Origin: Maribellus comscasis
GTDB lineage: Bacteria; Bacteroidota; Bacteroidia; Bacteroidales; Prolixibacteraceae
DNA: 64,000 bases
Assembly (NCBI RefSeq): GCF_009762775.1
Contig: NZ_CP046401.1
Location: 1,054,001 to 1,118,000 of the forward strand
Reading direction: 5' to 3'
The notes under the pieces were generated by a model. The model saw nothing but the letters and a program-made list of their open reading frames with translations. It was not told the DNA's origin and ran no database searches. The stretch's first letter is position 1, and each line of letters starts with the position of its first letter. This document shows positions 55,333 to 64,000 of this stretch, piece after piece. A program made the position numbers and the translations under genes.

Positions 55333-55998
55333 TTTACTTATTCATTAAAAAACATTACGAAGAAATAATTGTTCCAAACATTTTCCACTGATTCGTATTT
55401 ATTTATTTTTACCGAATGAGTTTACATTCACATCTTTTGAAGATAATTCCTCAACATTTTGCAACGTTGCCACATATCACTTTAAGAACATAACTAATAT
55501 CTATTTGTAGCGGCAAACAAATCGTTCGATTCCCATTTTAGTTTGAAAATAACGAAAATAAAACTAAACATATCCAGAATTACTATTGGATTAGAAATAT
55601 GCACTGCAATGCGAAATAATTCAACAGTATCTCACCGAAATTCAACATACCTTTCAATGACGCCAGTTTGTTTACAAAAAATCTGTTTAAAAGAGTATTT
55701 CTTCTTAAATAGAACTAAAATCTTTTTATGAAATAATGTGCTCCCCGTTTTAAGGAAAACAATACTTCCCCTAATCAGACAACCATACAAATACCTGTAA
55801 TTCAAAAATTTACAAATAAAACCTCGTTTCTTTTTATTAAAAAAATAACAATTTTCATTTTAAAAACCAGAACAATTCAAAACAGAAAAATAAATTTAGG
55901 ACAAAACAGTATTTTACTCAACATATCTATTTAAATATCAAAACTATGGCATAGTATTTTCAATAATTAAAGTAGAAATAATTAAAAAGTATAATTGA
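55333..55998. other. 665-base A/T-rich gap
   Basis: The longest gene-free stretch in the window. No protein-like frame or tRNA was found. A 10-base palindrome GCAACGTTGC is at 55461-55470. A short frame at 55543-55731 has no protein character. It probably contains the divergent promoters of the HdeD-like and the 55999 genes. Confidence 0.45.
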
Positions 55999-56394
55999 AT
56001 GAACGGGTTAATTTTGGGTATCATTTATTTGGTTTCAATAACGTTTCTGATAACGTTCTTCTTTACCTATTTATTAAAAAGAAGAGGCCCATGGAGAAGT
56101 TTCTGGCCATTTTTCACTATAGTACTTCTTTCGGTTTTTGTAGCCGACACATGGGTTGGTCCGGTAGGCCCGATATTTTTCAACCATATTTATTGGGGAC
56201 CTCCGCTGACTGTAGGATTGCTGATTGCACTTCTACTGGCAGCAACGACGCCCAGCCCAAAGACAAAAAGTGAATTGGAGCTACAGAAAAAAGAAATAAC
56301 AGAAAACAAAAAAACAACCATTACACTTGGAACCTTTTTTTGGTTCCTGTTTGCTGTAATGCTGATGCTCATAATAGCCGGTTCTGTTTTTTAA
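55999..56394 (+). CDS. small membrane protein of unknown function
   Basis: A 131-residue protein with four predicted helices (about 3-25, 36-50, 64-82 and 108-130) and a charged cytoplasmic loop (SELELQKKEITENKKT). Conserved-looking aromatic motifs include RRGPWRSFWPFF and NHIYWGPP. I recognise no family with certainty. ATG at 55999 follows a long A/T-rich leader. The TonB-like gene lies 38 bases downstream and may be cotranscribed. Confidence 0.7.
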   Translation: MNGLILGIIYLVSITFLITFFFTYLLKRRGPWRSFWPFFTIVLLSVFVADTWVGPVGPIFFNHIYWGPPLTVGLLIALLLAATTPSPKTKSELELQKKEITENKKTTITLGTFFWFLFAVMLMLIIAGSVF

Positions 56395-56432
56395 TAGTGA
56401 ATAGTTAATAACCATAAAAATTTGAAAAAGTT

Positions 56433-57149
56433 ATGAGACAATTAAAAATGAAAAAAACGATTACAAGTTTATTTGCAGTTGTATTTGCAATGTTCTTCGT
56501 CTTTGGAGCTTCGGCGCAAAAACACATGCACCACAAAAACAATTACATGATAAGTGATTTAGAAAGAATGGAAGACGAAAACATGGATTATTTAAACCAG
56601 ATTTACAAAATCGTAAAAGACTATCCTGCCTTTTCCTACACCTACAGCTTAGAAGATGGTAAAGTTAAAAACGTGGTAGTGGAAGGGGTTAATAATAATC
56701 TGGACAGAAAAAGACTTGAAATAGTACTATTTGACCTGAAAACCAATAAAAACAGGATGAAAAACAAAGCCAACCGAATGGGTGTTTTTTATTCAGTTGA
56801 CGAACAAGCTGAATATGAAGACGGTTGGGAATCATTAAAAACAGATATTTTAAGTAACCTGAATTACGCTGATGAAGCAAAAAACTGGGGTGTTGAAGGA
56901 ACCGTTTTTGTAAAATTTGTTGTTGATGAAAATGGAGAAATTCCTTTTATTTCCACAAGTACAAACATGGAATCGCCAATAGACATGCATGTTGATAAAC
57001 TTGAACAAGCAGCAGCAGAAGCTATTAAAGCAACATCAGGAGACTGGGAACCGAGTGAAGTTGAGAATGAAGAAGTAGCCTCACTCCTTATTATTCCGGT
57101 TACATTTGATGTAAAGAAAAGTCCATTTTTACCTACAATGATATTGTAG
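56433..57149 (+). CDS. exported protein with TonB-like C-terminal domain
   Basis: A 238-residue protein with a signal peptide (LFAVVFAMFFVFGASAQ, cleavage near residue 29) followed by a His-rich tip (KHMHHKNNY). The middle (about 40-125) is alpha/beta and unassigned. Residues about 130-235 match the TonB C-terminal domain pattern (NWGVEGTVFVKFVVDENGEI, then AAAEAIKATSGDWEPS and IPVTFDV). Unlike true TonB it has no membrane anchor or proline-rich region, so it is free in the periplasm. A second ATG at 56448 is an equally good start. A strong terminator follows. Confidence 0.78.
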   Translation: MRQLKMKKTITSLFAVVFAMFFVFGASAQKHMHHKNNYMISDLERMEDENMDYLNQIYKIVKDYPAFSYTYSLEDGKVKNVVVEGVNNNLDRKRLEIVLFDLKTNKNRMKNKANRMGVFYSVDEQAEYEDGWESLKTDILSNLNYADEAKNWGVEGTVFVKFVVDENGEIPFISTSTNMESPIDMHVDKLEQAAAEAIKATSGDWEPSEVENEEVASLLIIPVTFDVKKSPFLPTMIL

Positions 57150-57164
57150 TTATAAAAACAAGCA

Positions 57165-57200
57165 AAAAAACGGATTGAATGAATTTTCAATCCGTTTTTT
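57165..57200. terminator. bidirectional intrinsic terminator
   Basis: AAAAAACGGATTGAA pairs with TTCAATCCGTTTTTT, a 15-base stem with a short TGAAT-type loop. It ends the TonB-like gene and the converging aldehyde dehydrogenase gene. Confidence 0.9.
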
Positions 57201-57229
57201 TTAATTATGATTTGAGAAAAGAAACCCTG

Positions 57230-58645
57230 CTAACCAGGTGTTCCCATACTAATCGCCGTTCTTTTTTTATCTGTTCTGATATCCTGAAATTTATCGATAT
57301 AAACTGTTTTTACATTTACAAATTCGCGAATACCATTTAAGGCAAGCTCTCTTCCGTAACCCGATTGTTTAGTCCCCCCAAAAGGTAAGCGAGGATGAGA
57401 TTTTACCAAAGCATTTACAAATACAGCCCCGTCTTCAAACTCAGGAATTAACTCTTCAGCTTTCTCAAGGTTATTGGTAAACAATGAAACACCCAGACCA
57501 TAATTTGAAAGATTACTTAAATAAATGGCCTCTTCTGTATCTTGTGCAATAATTATTGGCGCCACCGGACCAAAAACTTCCTCTTCAAAAAGTGGCATAC
57601 CGGGCTTTACCCCAATTACTAAAGTTGGCGGATACAAGGCTCCTTCGGGCATATCACCGGCAATAACTTTTGCCCCCATTTCAACCGATTTACGAACCTG
57701 TTGAGTTACTACTTCCGCTTGTTTTTTACTTGAAAGCGGGCCAATATCGCTCTGCATGTTAAACGGATCGCCAAACGACAATTTGTTTATTGCCTTTCTG
57801 AATTTTTCAATAAATTCCTCACTGATATTTTTATGAACAATAAATCGTTTTGCTGCAATGCAACTCTGACCTGCATTTTGCATACGGGCTTTTAACCCAA
57901 TTTCAACGGCTTTATCAATCTCTGCATCTTCAAGTACGATAAAAGAATTATTTCCTCCCAGCTCAAGAACCGTTTTTTTAATATTTTTCCCTGCCAATTG
58001 AGCTACTTCCGCTCCGGCTTGTTCACTCCCGGTTAAAGAAATTGCTTTTACAGCTTTGTGTTCAACAATATCTTTTACTTTCTCTGAACCAATTACTAAA
58101 TTTTGAAAAACACCCGAAGGGAATCCTGCTTTTTCAAAAATACCCTGGATAGCCCGGGCAGAAATCTGAACATTGGAAGCATGTTTCAATACAATTACAT
58201 TGCCTGCCATTAATGTTGGCGCAGCAAAACGAAAAACCTGCCAGAAGGGAAAGTTCCAGGGCATTACACCCAGAATTGTCCCCAGTGGTTCAAACTGTAC
58301 AAAAGCCATATGCGCGTCTGTGGCCACAGCCTCACGATGCAACATCGACTCAGCATTTTCAGCATAATGTTCGCATACCCAGACACATTTCTCTATTTCA
58401 GCTGTTGCTTCTGCTTTTGTTTTTCCCATTTCTTTTGTAATGGTTTGCGCAAGTAAACTGTTACTTTCCTTTAATAAATCTGCAACCTTTAACATCAGCT
58501 TCTTACGGTATTCAAAAGTGGTTCTTATCCATTCATCAAATGCTTCAACCGAATTTTCCAGGGCCTCATTAATTTCAGTATCTGAAAACGTTTCAAACTC
58601 TTGAATCACTTTTCCTGTGTAAGGATTTATACTTTTTAATGTCAT
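57230..58645 (-). CDS. NAD(P)-dependent succinate-semialdehyde dehydrogenase-like aldehyde dehydrogenase
   Basis: A 471-residue aldehyde dehydrogenase. Oxyanion Asn131 in PWNFP, general base Glu228 in LELGG, catalytic Cys262 in GQSCIAAKR, and the late [13 protein letters not shown] motif are present. Length and start ([12 protein letters not shown]) are those of the short GabD/YneI-like succinate-semialdehyde group. It could also clear other toxic aldehydes, which would fit the stress-gene neighbourhood. Monocistronic. Confidence 0.93.
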   Translation of the reverse strand: MTLKSINPYTGKVIQEFETFSDTEINEALENSVEAFDEWIRTTFEYRKKLMLKVADLLKESNSLLAQTITKEMGKTKAEATAEIEKCVWVCEHYAENAESMLHREAVATDAHMAFVQFEPLGTILGVMPWNFPFWQVFRFAAPTLMAGNVIVLKHASNVQISARAIQGIFEKAGFPSGVFQNLVIGSEKVKDIVEHKAVKAISLTGSEQAGAEVAQLAGKNIKKTVLELGGNNSFIVLEDAEIDKAVEIGLKARMQNAGQSCIAAKRFIVHKNISEEFIEKFRKAINKLSFGDPFNMQSDIGPLSSKKQAEVVTQQVRKSVEMGAKVIAGDMPEGALYPPTLVIGVKPGMPLFEEEVFGPVAPIIIAQDTEEAIYLSNLSNYGLGVSLFTNNLEKAEELIPEFEDGAVFVNALVKSHPRLPFGGTKQSGYGRELALNGIREFVNVKTVYIDKFQDIRTDKKRTAISMGTPG

Positions 58646-58846
58646 TATTTAATACACTTTTAATTAAATATTTCTTTTCAGAGATATAGAATATCCAAAA
58701 TTATTCCATGAAACTTCTGATGACAAAACACCAAAACAAAAATCAATAAAAAATTGATAATTAATACATTACGCAAAAACACGGAACATTCAGAATTCCG
58801 TTAAACAAAAAATGTGTGTAAAAAATCTACAGGTAAAAATATTTAT

Positions 58847-59740
58847 CTACCCCCGAATAACTTGAATTGCATTCGGAATAATCTCCAGTTTCAAGTTTTT
58901 AACTTTTCCGATTACTTCACCGTCGATTTGAAAATCCTGAGTTTTATCCAGCGTTATTTTTGCCTTTTCTGACCGATAAACCTTTACATACTCCATACGA
59001 TGAAGATTACCGGTAAAACCCGCAAAAATAAAATTAAACACAAACCACCACGGATAAGGTTTGATTGTTACAATTTCAAATTTTCCGTCACTAATATTTC
59101 CAGCCGGATTTATTTTTACTCCTGTTCCGTAGCTCTGAGCATTTGCAATTACAATCATTTCAGCCTTCAACCTCTTTTTTCTTCCTCCTGTTTCAATGTT
59201 ATATGAAAAAAAAGACTTGGGTGAAAATAGTTCTTTAAAAAGCTGTTTCCCATAACCGATCATTCCCCTTGTATCCTCTTTTTCAAAACGTTTTACAATT
59301 CTTGCATTTATTCCCACATCACTTAAGTGGAAACAATAATATTTGTCATTCACCCGGATAACATCCATCGGCACGCCGCGCCCCTTTATACTTATTTCCA
59401 AAGCATCGGAAAAACGCGTTGGAATATCAAGGTTAAAAGCCAGTCCGTTTGCAGATCCCCCCGGAATGATGCCAAGTGCAGCTTTTTTGCCAATCATTTC
59501 TACGGCTACCATATTAAATGTTCCATCTCCTCCAAACGCAATAACTTTATCAGGCCGGTAAATATTCAGCAACTCGCGGATATCTTTACTATCGTTTTCT
59601 CCCGTTGTTTTGTAAATTTTATACTCAAATCCTTCCGTTTTGGCAAAATCTAAGATTTGTGTTTCATAATCTCCTTTCCGGTTGTTTCCCGACTTGGGAT
59701 TGATAACAAATAAAATTTTTTGTTTTGATTTCTTTTTCAA
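58847..59740 (-). CDS. diacylglycerol/lipid kinase (YegS/DgkB type)
   Basis: A 297-residue cytosolic or membrane-associated lipid kinase. The nucleotide loop FVINPKSGN (11-19) and catalytic GGDGT (70-74) followed by PGGSANGLAF are conserved, as is the C-terminal beta-sandwich with DFQIDGE. It phosphorylates diacylglycerol or a related lipid to phosphatidate-type products. It is divergent from a gene whose product looks like a phosphatidate phosphatase, with 67 bases between them, so the two may form a kinase/phosphatase pair. Confidence 0.92.
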   Translation of the reverse strand: MKKKSKQKILFVINPKSGNNRKGDYETQILDFAKTEGFEYKIYKTTGENDSKDIRELLNIYRPDKVIAFGGDGTFNMVAVEMIGKKAALGIIPGGSANGLAFNLDIPTRFSDALEISIKGRGVPMDVIRVNDKYYCFHLSDVGINARIVKRFEKEDTRGMIGYGKQLFKELFSPKSFFSYNIETGGRKKRLKAEMIVIANAQSYGTGVKINPAGNISDGKFEIVTIKPYPWWFVFNFIFAGFTGNLHRMEYVKVYRSEKAKITLDKTQDFQIDGEVIGKVKNLKLEIIPNAIQVIRG

Positions 59741-59807
59741 TGTTCTTTGTTTTATGATGGCTTAAAACTTGTAACATCAATTATACCAAAGAAATTGAGC
59801 ATAAAAC

Positions 59808-60914
59808 ATGAAGTATTTTAAACCTGTTTTTAGAGGAATAAAAAAGCCATTTAAATTCTTAAAAGTATTTTTAAAACAAAAAGCCGGATGGTTAGATGTA
59901 CCCAAGATTCTTCCCTACAAAGGCTACGGAAATGAAACAGACGTTTTTATAGAAGGTATGGTAATAGAGGATAAAGGATTAACCAAACCAAAAGATAATC
60001 AGCAACTTTGGCAAAACATATTGGCAACCTTTAAACGTTTTTCGAGTAACGAAATCCCCGGCGTAAAGGTAAAGGCGGAATTCCTGCATGAAAAACAAAT
60101 AGCAACTACTGATGAAAAGGGATTCTTTTCCTTTCACTTCTATTTACCTGATAAAAAAAATGAATTACTTACCAAAGAATGGCATACTGTGCACCTCAGC
60201 CTACTCGATCAAATTGTGGAAAATCAACCACAAATTTACACAACGGGTGAGGTCAGAATAATTTCCGGAAACCAGTCAAGAATCATTGTTTCGGATATTG
60301 ATGACACTGTAATGATCTCTCATTCCACCCAAACACTGAGAAAATTGCGGTTGATGCTGTTAAAAAACGCTCTTACCCGTCTGCCATTTCCTGGCGTAGC
60401 TCAATTTTACCAATCGCTCACCAATGGAAAAGAAAAACAGGAAAACAATCCCTTTTTTTATGTTTCCAGCAGCGAATGGAATTTGTACGACCTCCTCGAA
60501 GATTTTTTCAGTTTTAACAAACTTCCCAAAGGGGTTTTTCTGTTGCGAAAACTAAACAACAGTATCTATAAATTTTGGAAATCAGGAGGAGGAAATCATG
60601 ACCACAAGTATAAAAAAATAAAGGCGTTGCTAAAATTTTACCCGCAACAAAAATTTATTCTTATTGGCGACAGCGGTCAGCAGGATCCATCCATTTATTC
60701 AAAAATTGCATTTGAGTTTCCCGGTCGGATTGAAGCCATTTATATCAGAAGGATCAGGTCGAAAAGTTTTGCCGAAAAACAGGAAAACCTCGACGAAAAG
60801 TTACTGGAGGTACAAACGCTTTATACCGAAGTAAAGGACACGATTCAGGCCGCCCGGCACGCTTCAAAAAACGGTTTAATAAATGCGGGGGTACCGTCAG
60901 AAATCAAAAACTAA
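59808..60914 (+). CDS. App1-type phosphatase (DUF2183)
   Basis: A 368-residue HAD-fold protein related to the yeast phosphatidate phosphatase App1. The catalytic motif is DIDDT at 163-167, followed by the LPFPGVAQFY and FFYVSSSEWN segments and the late FILIGDSGQQDP that supplies the second Asp cluster. The N-terminal about 155 residues have the beta-rich lead domain found before DUF2183 (YKGYGNETDVFIEGMV). The substrate in bacteria is unknown; phosphatidate is likely by family and by its neighbour, a lipid kinase. Confidence 0.9.
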   Translation: MKYFKPVFRGIKKPFKFLKVFLKQKAGWLDVPKILPYKGYGNETDVFIEGMVIEDKGLTKPKDNQQLWQNILATFKRFSSNEIPGVKVKAEFLHEKQIATTDEKGFFSFHFYLPDKKNELLTKEWHTVHLSLLDQIVENQPQIYTTGEVRIISGNQSRIIVSDIDDTVMISHSTQTLRKLRLMLLKNALTRLPFPGVAQFYQSLTNGKEKQENNPFFYVSSSEWNLYDLLEDFFSFNKLPKGVFLLRKLNNSIYKFWKSGGGNHDHKYKKIKALLKFYPQQKFILIGDSGQQDPSIYSKIAFEFPGRIEAIYIRRIRSKSFAEKQENLDEKLLEVQTLYTEVKDTIQAARHASKNGLINAGVPSEIKN

Positions 60915-60923
60915 AACATACAA

Positions 60924-60979
60924 AAAGGGTATTAAAACAAACCAATTTCAAAGCAACTCTTTTGTTTCAAATACCCTTT
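60924..60979. terminator. long imperfect hairpin downstream of the App1-type gene
   Basis: AAAGGGTATT (60924-60933) pairs with AATACCCTTT (60970-60979), and the stem continues inward through AAAACAAA/TTTGTTT with a small bulge, leaving a loop of about 19 bases. There is no long T-run, so it may be an inefficient terminator or an mRNA-stabilising end between two converging genes. Confidence 0.5.
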
Positions 60980-60997
60980 AATTCGTGCAATTCCGGT

Positions 60998-61354
60998 TTA
61001 ATCAATTATCCAGTTCCTGGCTTCAGCAATATCCTCGTGAGAAAAATATTCTACCGTTCCAGAAACAAACGGAGTTGCCAGGTTTGACCACAATTTTTGC
61101 CATGCATTTTCGCCGACAACAGCTATTTTATCAATGTCGTCGAAATGCTTTACGTATGTTTTTAGATCTTCCCGGAATGCAGTGGGTGTGATACTTTTTA
61201 CATTATCCAACTGGACGTAAAATTTTATTTTGCCAAATTTTTCTACCGATTTTTCGATAAGCGGCGTAATTTTGTCGTAATCATTTTTTGTATTGTTGCC
61301 ATCCACCTTGATGGCAATCAAATCTTTTTGAGTAATATCTAAAACCTGGAACAT
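60998..61354 (-). CDS. SpoIIAA-like (STAS/SEC14-fold) protein
   Basis: A 118-residue cytosolic protein of the SpoIIAA-like family (PF11964). It has the pattern IAIKVDGNNTKNDYDKITPLI, the strand FYVQLDNV, the helix FREDLKTYVKHFDDIDKIAVVG and a final SHEDIAEARNWI. Members bind small lipophilic molecules or act in stress regulation; the role is not known. First of four minus-strand genes when read from the right (copper ATPase, DUF302, OsmC, this), each separated by less than 50 bases. Confidence 0.87.
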   Translation of the reverse strand: MFQVLDITQKDLIAIKVDGNNTKNDYDKITPLIEKSVEKFGKIKFYVQLDNVKSITPTAFREDLKTYVKHFDDIDKIAVVGENAWQKLWSNLATPFVSGTVEYFSHEDIAEARNWIID

Positions 61355-61384
61355 AAAAATTGATTTTACAGTTCACTAAACTAT

Positions 61385-61813
61385 CTATTCTTTAAGGCTT
61401 GCTTCAAGTGTAATTTCAAGAGAAGAAAGCGCCTGTGAAACGGGGCAATTTTCTTTTGCTTTTGCTGCCAGCTCTTTAAAAATATTTTTATCAATATCTG
61501 GCACCACCGCCTCCGTTGTCAACTCACTTTTACTTATTTTAAAACCACCGTCCGCTTTCTCAATGGTTACTTTCGCGGTTGTGTCAATCGATTTGGGTTC
61601 GTAACCTTCTTCGGTAAGCAAGCCTGAAAATGCCATAGAAAAACAACCGGCATGTGCTGCCGCTATCAGTTCTTCAGGATTTGTACCTTTCCCATCTTCA
61701 AATCTTGATGAAAAATTATACGCAACCTCTTTTCCTGACTCATTAAGTTTTACTGTTCCAATGCCTTTTTTTAAATTTCCTTGCCAATTGGCATGAGCTT
61801 TATTTGTTTTCAT
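61385..61813 (-). CDS. osmC: OsmC family peroxiredoxin
   Basis: A 142-residue thiol-dependent organic hydroperoxide reductase. The two redox cysteines are Cys57 in HAGCFSMAF and Cys123 in ENCPVSQAL, the OsmC/YhfA pattern, with the SRFEDGKGTNPEELIAAA segment before the first. It detoxifies peroxides in the cytosol. It lies between the DUF302 gene (48 bases upstream on the strand) and the SpoIIAA-like gene (30 bases downstream). Confidence 0.94.
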   Translation of the reverse strand: MKTNKAHANWQGNLKKGIGTVKLNESGKEVAYNFSSRFEDGKGTNPEELIAAAHAGCFSMAFSGLLTEEGYEPKSIDTTAKVTIEKADGGFKISKSELTTEAVVPDIDKNIFKELAAKAKENCPVSQALSSLEITLEASLKE

Positions 61814-61861
61814 ATCTGTATAATTTAAATTAAACTTTCTTATTTATTTCGGGGATAAAAT

Positions 61862-62251
61862 TTATAATGCGGCAATTGCTTTTTCAAGCTTTAGATTCAC
61901 CAATCTTGCAAAACTTTTAAGGTCATCGTTTTGAACTGCCTGCATCGATGCAATTGGACTGATTGCTGCTACTTCAGTCTTGTCCGGGGACATTTCTTTT
62001 ACGATGACGTTGCAAGGTAACATCGTGCCAATCTTGTCTTCCATTTCCAATGCATCGTAGGCAAGAGCAGGGTTGCAGGCCCCCAGAATCCTGTATTTAT
62101 TATAATTTTCAACTCCCAACTTTTCCTTGAACTTTTCGTCAATGTTGATTTCGGTCAGAATACCAAAACCTTCTTTTTTTAATTCATTTTTTGCAGAAGA
62201 AACCGCTGTCTCAAAATCTGCATTCAACACCTTTTCTATATAATATTTCAT
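61862..62251 (-). CDS. DUF302 domain protein
   Basis: A 129-residue protein with the DUF302 core (about 20-110): ELKKEGFGILTEINI, the characteristic YRILGACNPALAYDAL, and GTMLPCNVIVKE. Both Cys59 and Cys80 are in the conserved positions around the central groove. DUF302 proteins are unstudied but commonly sit next to heavy-metal ATPases and other stress genes; here it is 33 bases downstream of the copper ATPase gene, supporting a metal- or redox-linked role. Confidence 0.9.
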   Translation of the reverse strand: MKYYIEKVLNADFETAVSSAKNELKKEGFGILTEINIDEKFKEKLGVENYNKYRILGACNPALAYDALEMEDKIGTMLPCNVIVKEMSPDKTEVAAISPIASMQAVQNDDLKSFARLVNLKLEKAIAAL

Positions 62252-62284
62252 AAGAATATTTTTAAGTGAAAATAACTTTGCTTT

Positions 62285-64000
62285 TTAAGCTGTTCTCATT
62301 TTCTTCTTTAACAGCTGTGCATTAATAGCAACAATTACAGTACTAAAACTCATTAAAACGGCGCCCAAAGCCGGGCTAATCATTATTCCCGCACTGATTA
62401 AAACACCTGCAGCCAAAGGAATAGCCACTATGTTATACCCGCTTGCCCAAATGAAATTCTGGATCATCTTTTTGTAAGTCTCCTGTCCAAAAACAATCAA
62501 CGATGCGATGTCCCCGGGATTACTGTTTACAAGAATAATATCTGCTGTTTCGGCGGCAACATCGGTTCCTGATCCAACGGCAATACCAACATCAGCAGAG
62601 GCAAGAGCCGGAGCATCATTAATACCGTCACCTGTCATACATATAAATTCTCCATTTTTCTGTAATTCCTTAATTTTCTCCAATTTTTGGTCGGGCAAAA
62701 GTTCTGCGTAAAAATCATCGAGTCCAAGTTTCTCACTTACGCTTTTGGCTACCTTTTTATTGTCACCGGTCATCATTACCAGTTTTAAACCATTGTCTTT
62801 TAATGTTTCCACAGCTTCAAACGCCTCATCTCTTATTTCGTCAGCAAGAGCAATAAATCCTAGCGGGTTTTCATTTTTCAAAATAAAAACCACTGTTTCC
62901 TGTGCGTCGTTAAAATCTCCTTCCGGAATTTTTATATTATTTTCTTTTAAATATCCGGGGCTTACCACTTTTACCTTTTCTCCTGCAACTTCCCCTTTAA
63001 TACCCTTACCTGAAATACTTTCGAAGTTTTCAGCTTTATCCCAGTTCAGCTTTTCTTCTCTGGCTTTTCTTAAGATTCCTTCTGCCAGCGGATGTTCCGA
63101 TTGCGATTCGAGTGACGCCGCCAACTTTATAACTTCTTTGTCTTCTGTCTTTTTTGAAAAATTGCCAAACCTCGTAACTCCAAAATTTCCCTTTGTTAAT
63201 GTTCCCGTTTTATCAAAGACCACCACTGAAATTTTTCTTGCATTTTCAAAAGCCGTCCGGTTTCTGATTAACAAGCCTCGCTTTGCCGAAACAGAAGTAG
63301 AAATAGCAACTACAAGTGGTACTGCCAAACCCAAAGCATGTGGACAAGTTATTACCATTACACTGGCCATTCTTTCCAGTGCGAAAACAAATGGTTTTCC
63401 AATAAGGAGCCAGGTAGTTAATGTTCCAAAACCAATAACAAGCGCGGCAATGGTTAACCAAAATGCAACTTTATCAGCCAGATATTGAGACTTTGACTTT
63501 TTATTCTGTGCCTCCCTCACCATTTTAATTACTTTATTTAAATACGCATCCTCTCCTACTCCTTTTACTTTTACTTTTACAGAGCTTTTTCCGTTGATAG
63601 TTCCACCAATAACTTTATCGCCTCTATTTTTCTTTACAGGTTTTGATTCGCCCGTTACCATCGATTCATTGATATTACTTTCACCTTCTTCAATGATACC
63701 ATCCACCGGAATCTTTTCCCCCGGGCGTACCAAAACCAAATCTCCCGATTTCAACCTGCTCACTTTTATATCTTCTGAATCGCCATTTTTTAAAAGGTGA
63801 GCCTCAGAAGGCATCAACTCAACCAGGCTCTTCAATGCTCCCGAAGCGTTTACTACCGATTTCATCTCGATCCAATGACCCACCAACATGATATCAATTA
63901 ATGATGCAAGCTCCCAGAAAAAAGAATCGCCTTCAACACCAAAAGTTGTTGCGGTACTGTATCCAAATGCTACGGAAATGGCTATTGCAATCAACGTCAT
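62285..64000 (-). CDS. copper-translocating P1B-type ATPase (CopB-like), C-terminal part
   Basis: 571 codons are in the window and the gene continues past the right edge. The P-type core is intact: actuator TGES (117-120), the membrane metal motif CPH (Cys219-His221) in [11 protein letters not shown], phosphorylated Asp263 in DKTGTLT, and [24 protein letters not shown] instead of CPC marks the P1B-3 group (CopB), which exports Cu(II) or Cu/Ag ions. The N-terminal His-rich region and first helices are missing. The ATG at the window edge is probably internal. Likely first gene of the operon with DUF302, OsmC and SpoIIAA-like genes. Confidence 0.94.
   Translation of the reverse strand: MTLIAIAISVAFGYSTATTFGVEGDSFFWELASLIDIMLVGHWIEMKSVVNASGALKSLVELMPSEAHLLKNGDSEDIKVSRLKSGDLVLVRPGEKIPVDGIIEEGESNINESMVTGESKPVKKNRGDKVIGGTINGKSSVKVKVKGVGEDAYLNKVIKMVREAQNKKSKSQYLADKVAFWLTIAALVIGFGTLTTWLLIGKPFVFALERMASVMVITCPHALGLAVPLVVAISTSVSAKRGLLIRNRTAFENARKISVVVFDKTGTLTKGNFGVTRFGNFSKKTEDKEVIKLAASLESQSEHPLAEGILRKAREEKLNWDKAENFESISGKGIKGEVAGEKVKVVSPGYLKENNIKIPEGDFNDAQETVVFILKNENPLGFIALADEIRDEAFEAVETLKDNGLKLVMMTGDNKKVAKSVSEKLGLDDFYAELLPDQKLEKIKELQKNGEFICMTGDGINDAPALASADVGIAVGSGTDVAAETADIILVNSNPGDIASLIVFGQETYKKMIQNFIWASGYNIVAIPLAAGVLISAGIMISPALGAVLMSFSTVIVAINAQLLKKKMRTA

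Noticed and set aside
55543..55731. 62-codon plus-strand frame in the long gap
   Set aside because: Composition follows the local A/T bias; no signal peptide, domain or start context.
62745..63488. 247-codon open frame on the plus strand
   Set aside because: Antisense to the copper ATPase, which has all its catalytic motifs; the frame is low-complexity Ser/Phe/Thr.
1..64000. CRISPR array, tRNA, rRNA, integrase or transposase
   Set aside because: I looked for regular spaced repeats, cloverleaf-like sequences with CCA ends and recombinase motifs and saw none; a tRNAscan and IS search would settle this.

Overview
The window looks like a chromosomal segment of a marine or anaerobic-lineage member of the Bacteroidota, most plausibly the Marinilabiliales/Prolixibacteraceae side. 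This is an inference from gene content, not a database match. The signs are low G+C with A-rich leaders, several -7 boxes of the Bacteroidota form TAnnTTTG, few Shine-Dalgarno sites, a type IX secretion C-terminal sorting domain, a DUF3276/PUR-alpha-like protein, a 6-bladed beta-propeller lipoprotein, large two-block FtsX/MacB permeases, a LytS/LytTR pair, and the start of an rSAM-associated lipoprotein gene at the left edge. No rRNA, tRNA, CRISPR array, complete insertion sequence or prophage was recognised.

Layout. 1-10 kb: truncated rSAM-system lipoprotein, Asp/Glu racemase, CDF metal exporter, exported hypothetical, ECF sigma/anti-sigma/beta-repeat protein operon, glycosyltransferase facing a TlpA-like thioredoxin protein across a region with two palindromes, SulP anion transporter. 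10-20 kb: the most eroded region, with an NTF2-like protein, a LytTR two-component pair facing a truncated protease-like lipoprotein joined to an FtsX permease, a frame-broken small exported gene, a MotA/TolQ-like minimal membrane protein, a DUF5995 protein, an isolated methyltransferase, a decayed T9SS-secreted protein and a beta-propeller lipoprotein. 20-34 kb: housekeeping genes (FtcD and HutI of histidine breakdown, a 2[4Fe-4S] ferredoxin, ZIP transporter, endonuclease III, ABC-F ATPase, DUF3276, FolD, Ffh, Tex, a DUF5009-type acyltransferase). 34-42 kb: AGCS symporter, a frame-broken envelope protein, MutS2, pterin dehydratase. 42-52 kb: a carbon/energy block with an unusual aconitase, NDH-2, and an aceE-aceF-lpdA pyruvate dehydrogenase operon that also contains a universal stress protein gene. 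52-64 kb: a dense stress and detoxification block (double PRC-barrel protein, Cu/Zn superoxide dismutase, SDR, HdeD-like protein, TonB-like periplasmic protein, aldehyde dehydrogenase, lipid kinase, App1-type phosphatase, SpoIIAA-like protein, OsmC, DUF302 protein, CPH-type copper P-ATPase running off the right edge).

How it works together. The right 20 kb is the most coherent candidate for an under-described functional unit: a homodimeric-type pyruvate dehydrogenase (less expected in this phylum than the two-subunit E1) co-transcribed with a tandem universal stress protein, then periplasmic superoxide and peroxide defence, membrane-lipid turnover and copper export. I see no evidence for a new defence or mobile system. 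The main oddities are the aconitase with a substituted cluster cysteine, the 17-residue repeat protein controlled by an ECF sigma factor, the structured leader of the ZIP gene, an orphan terminator that may mark a small RNA, and several genes broken at homopolymer runs.
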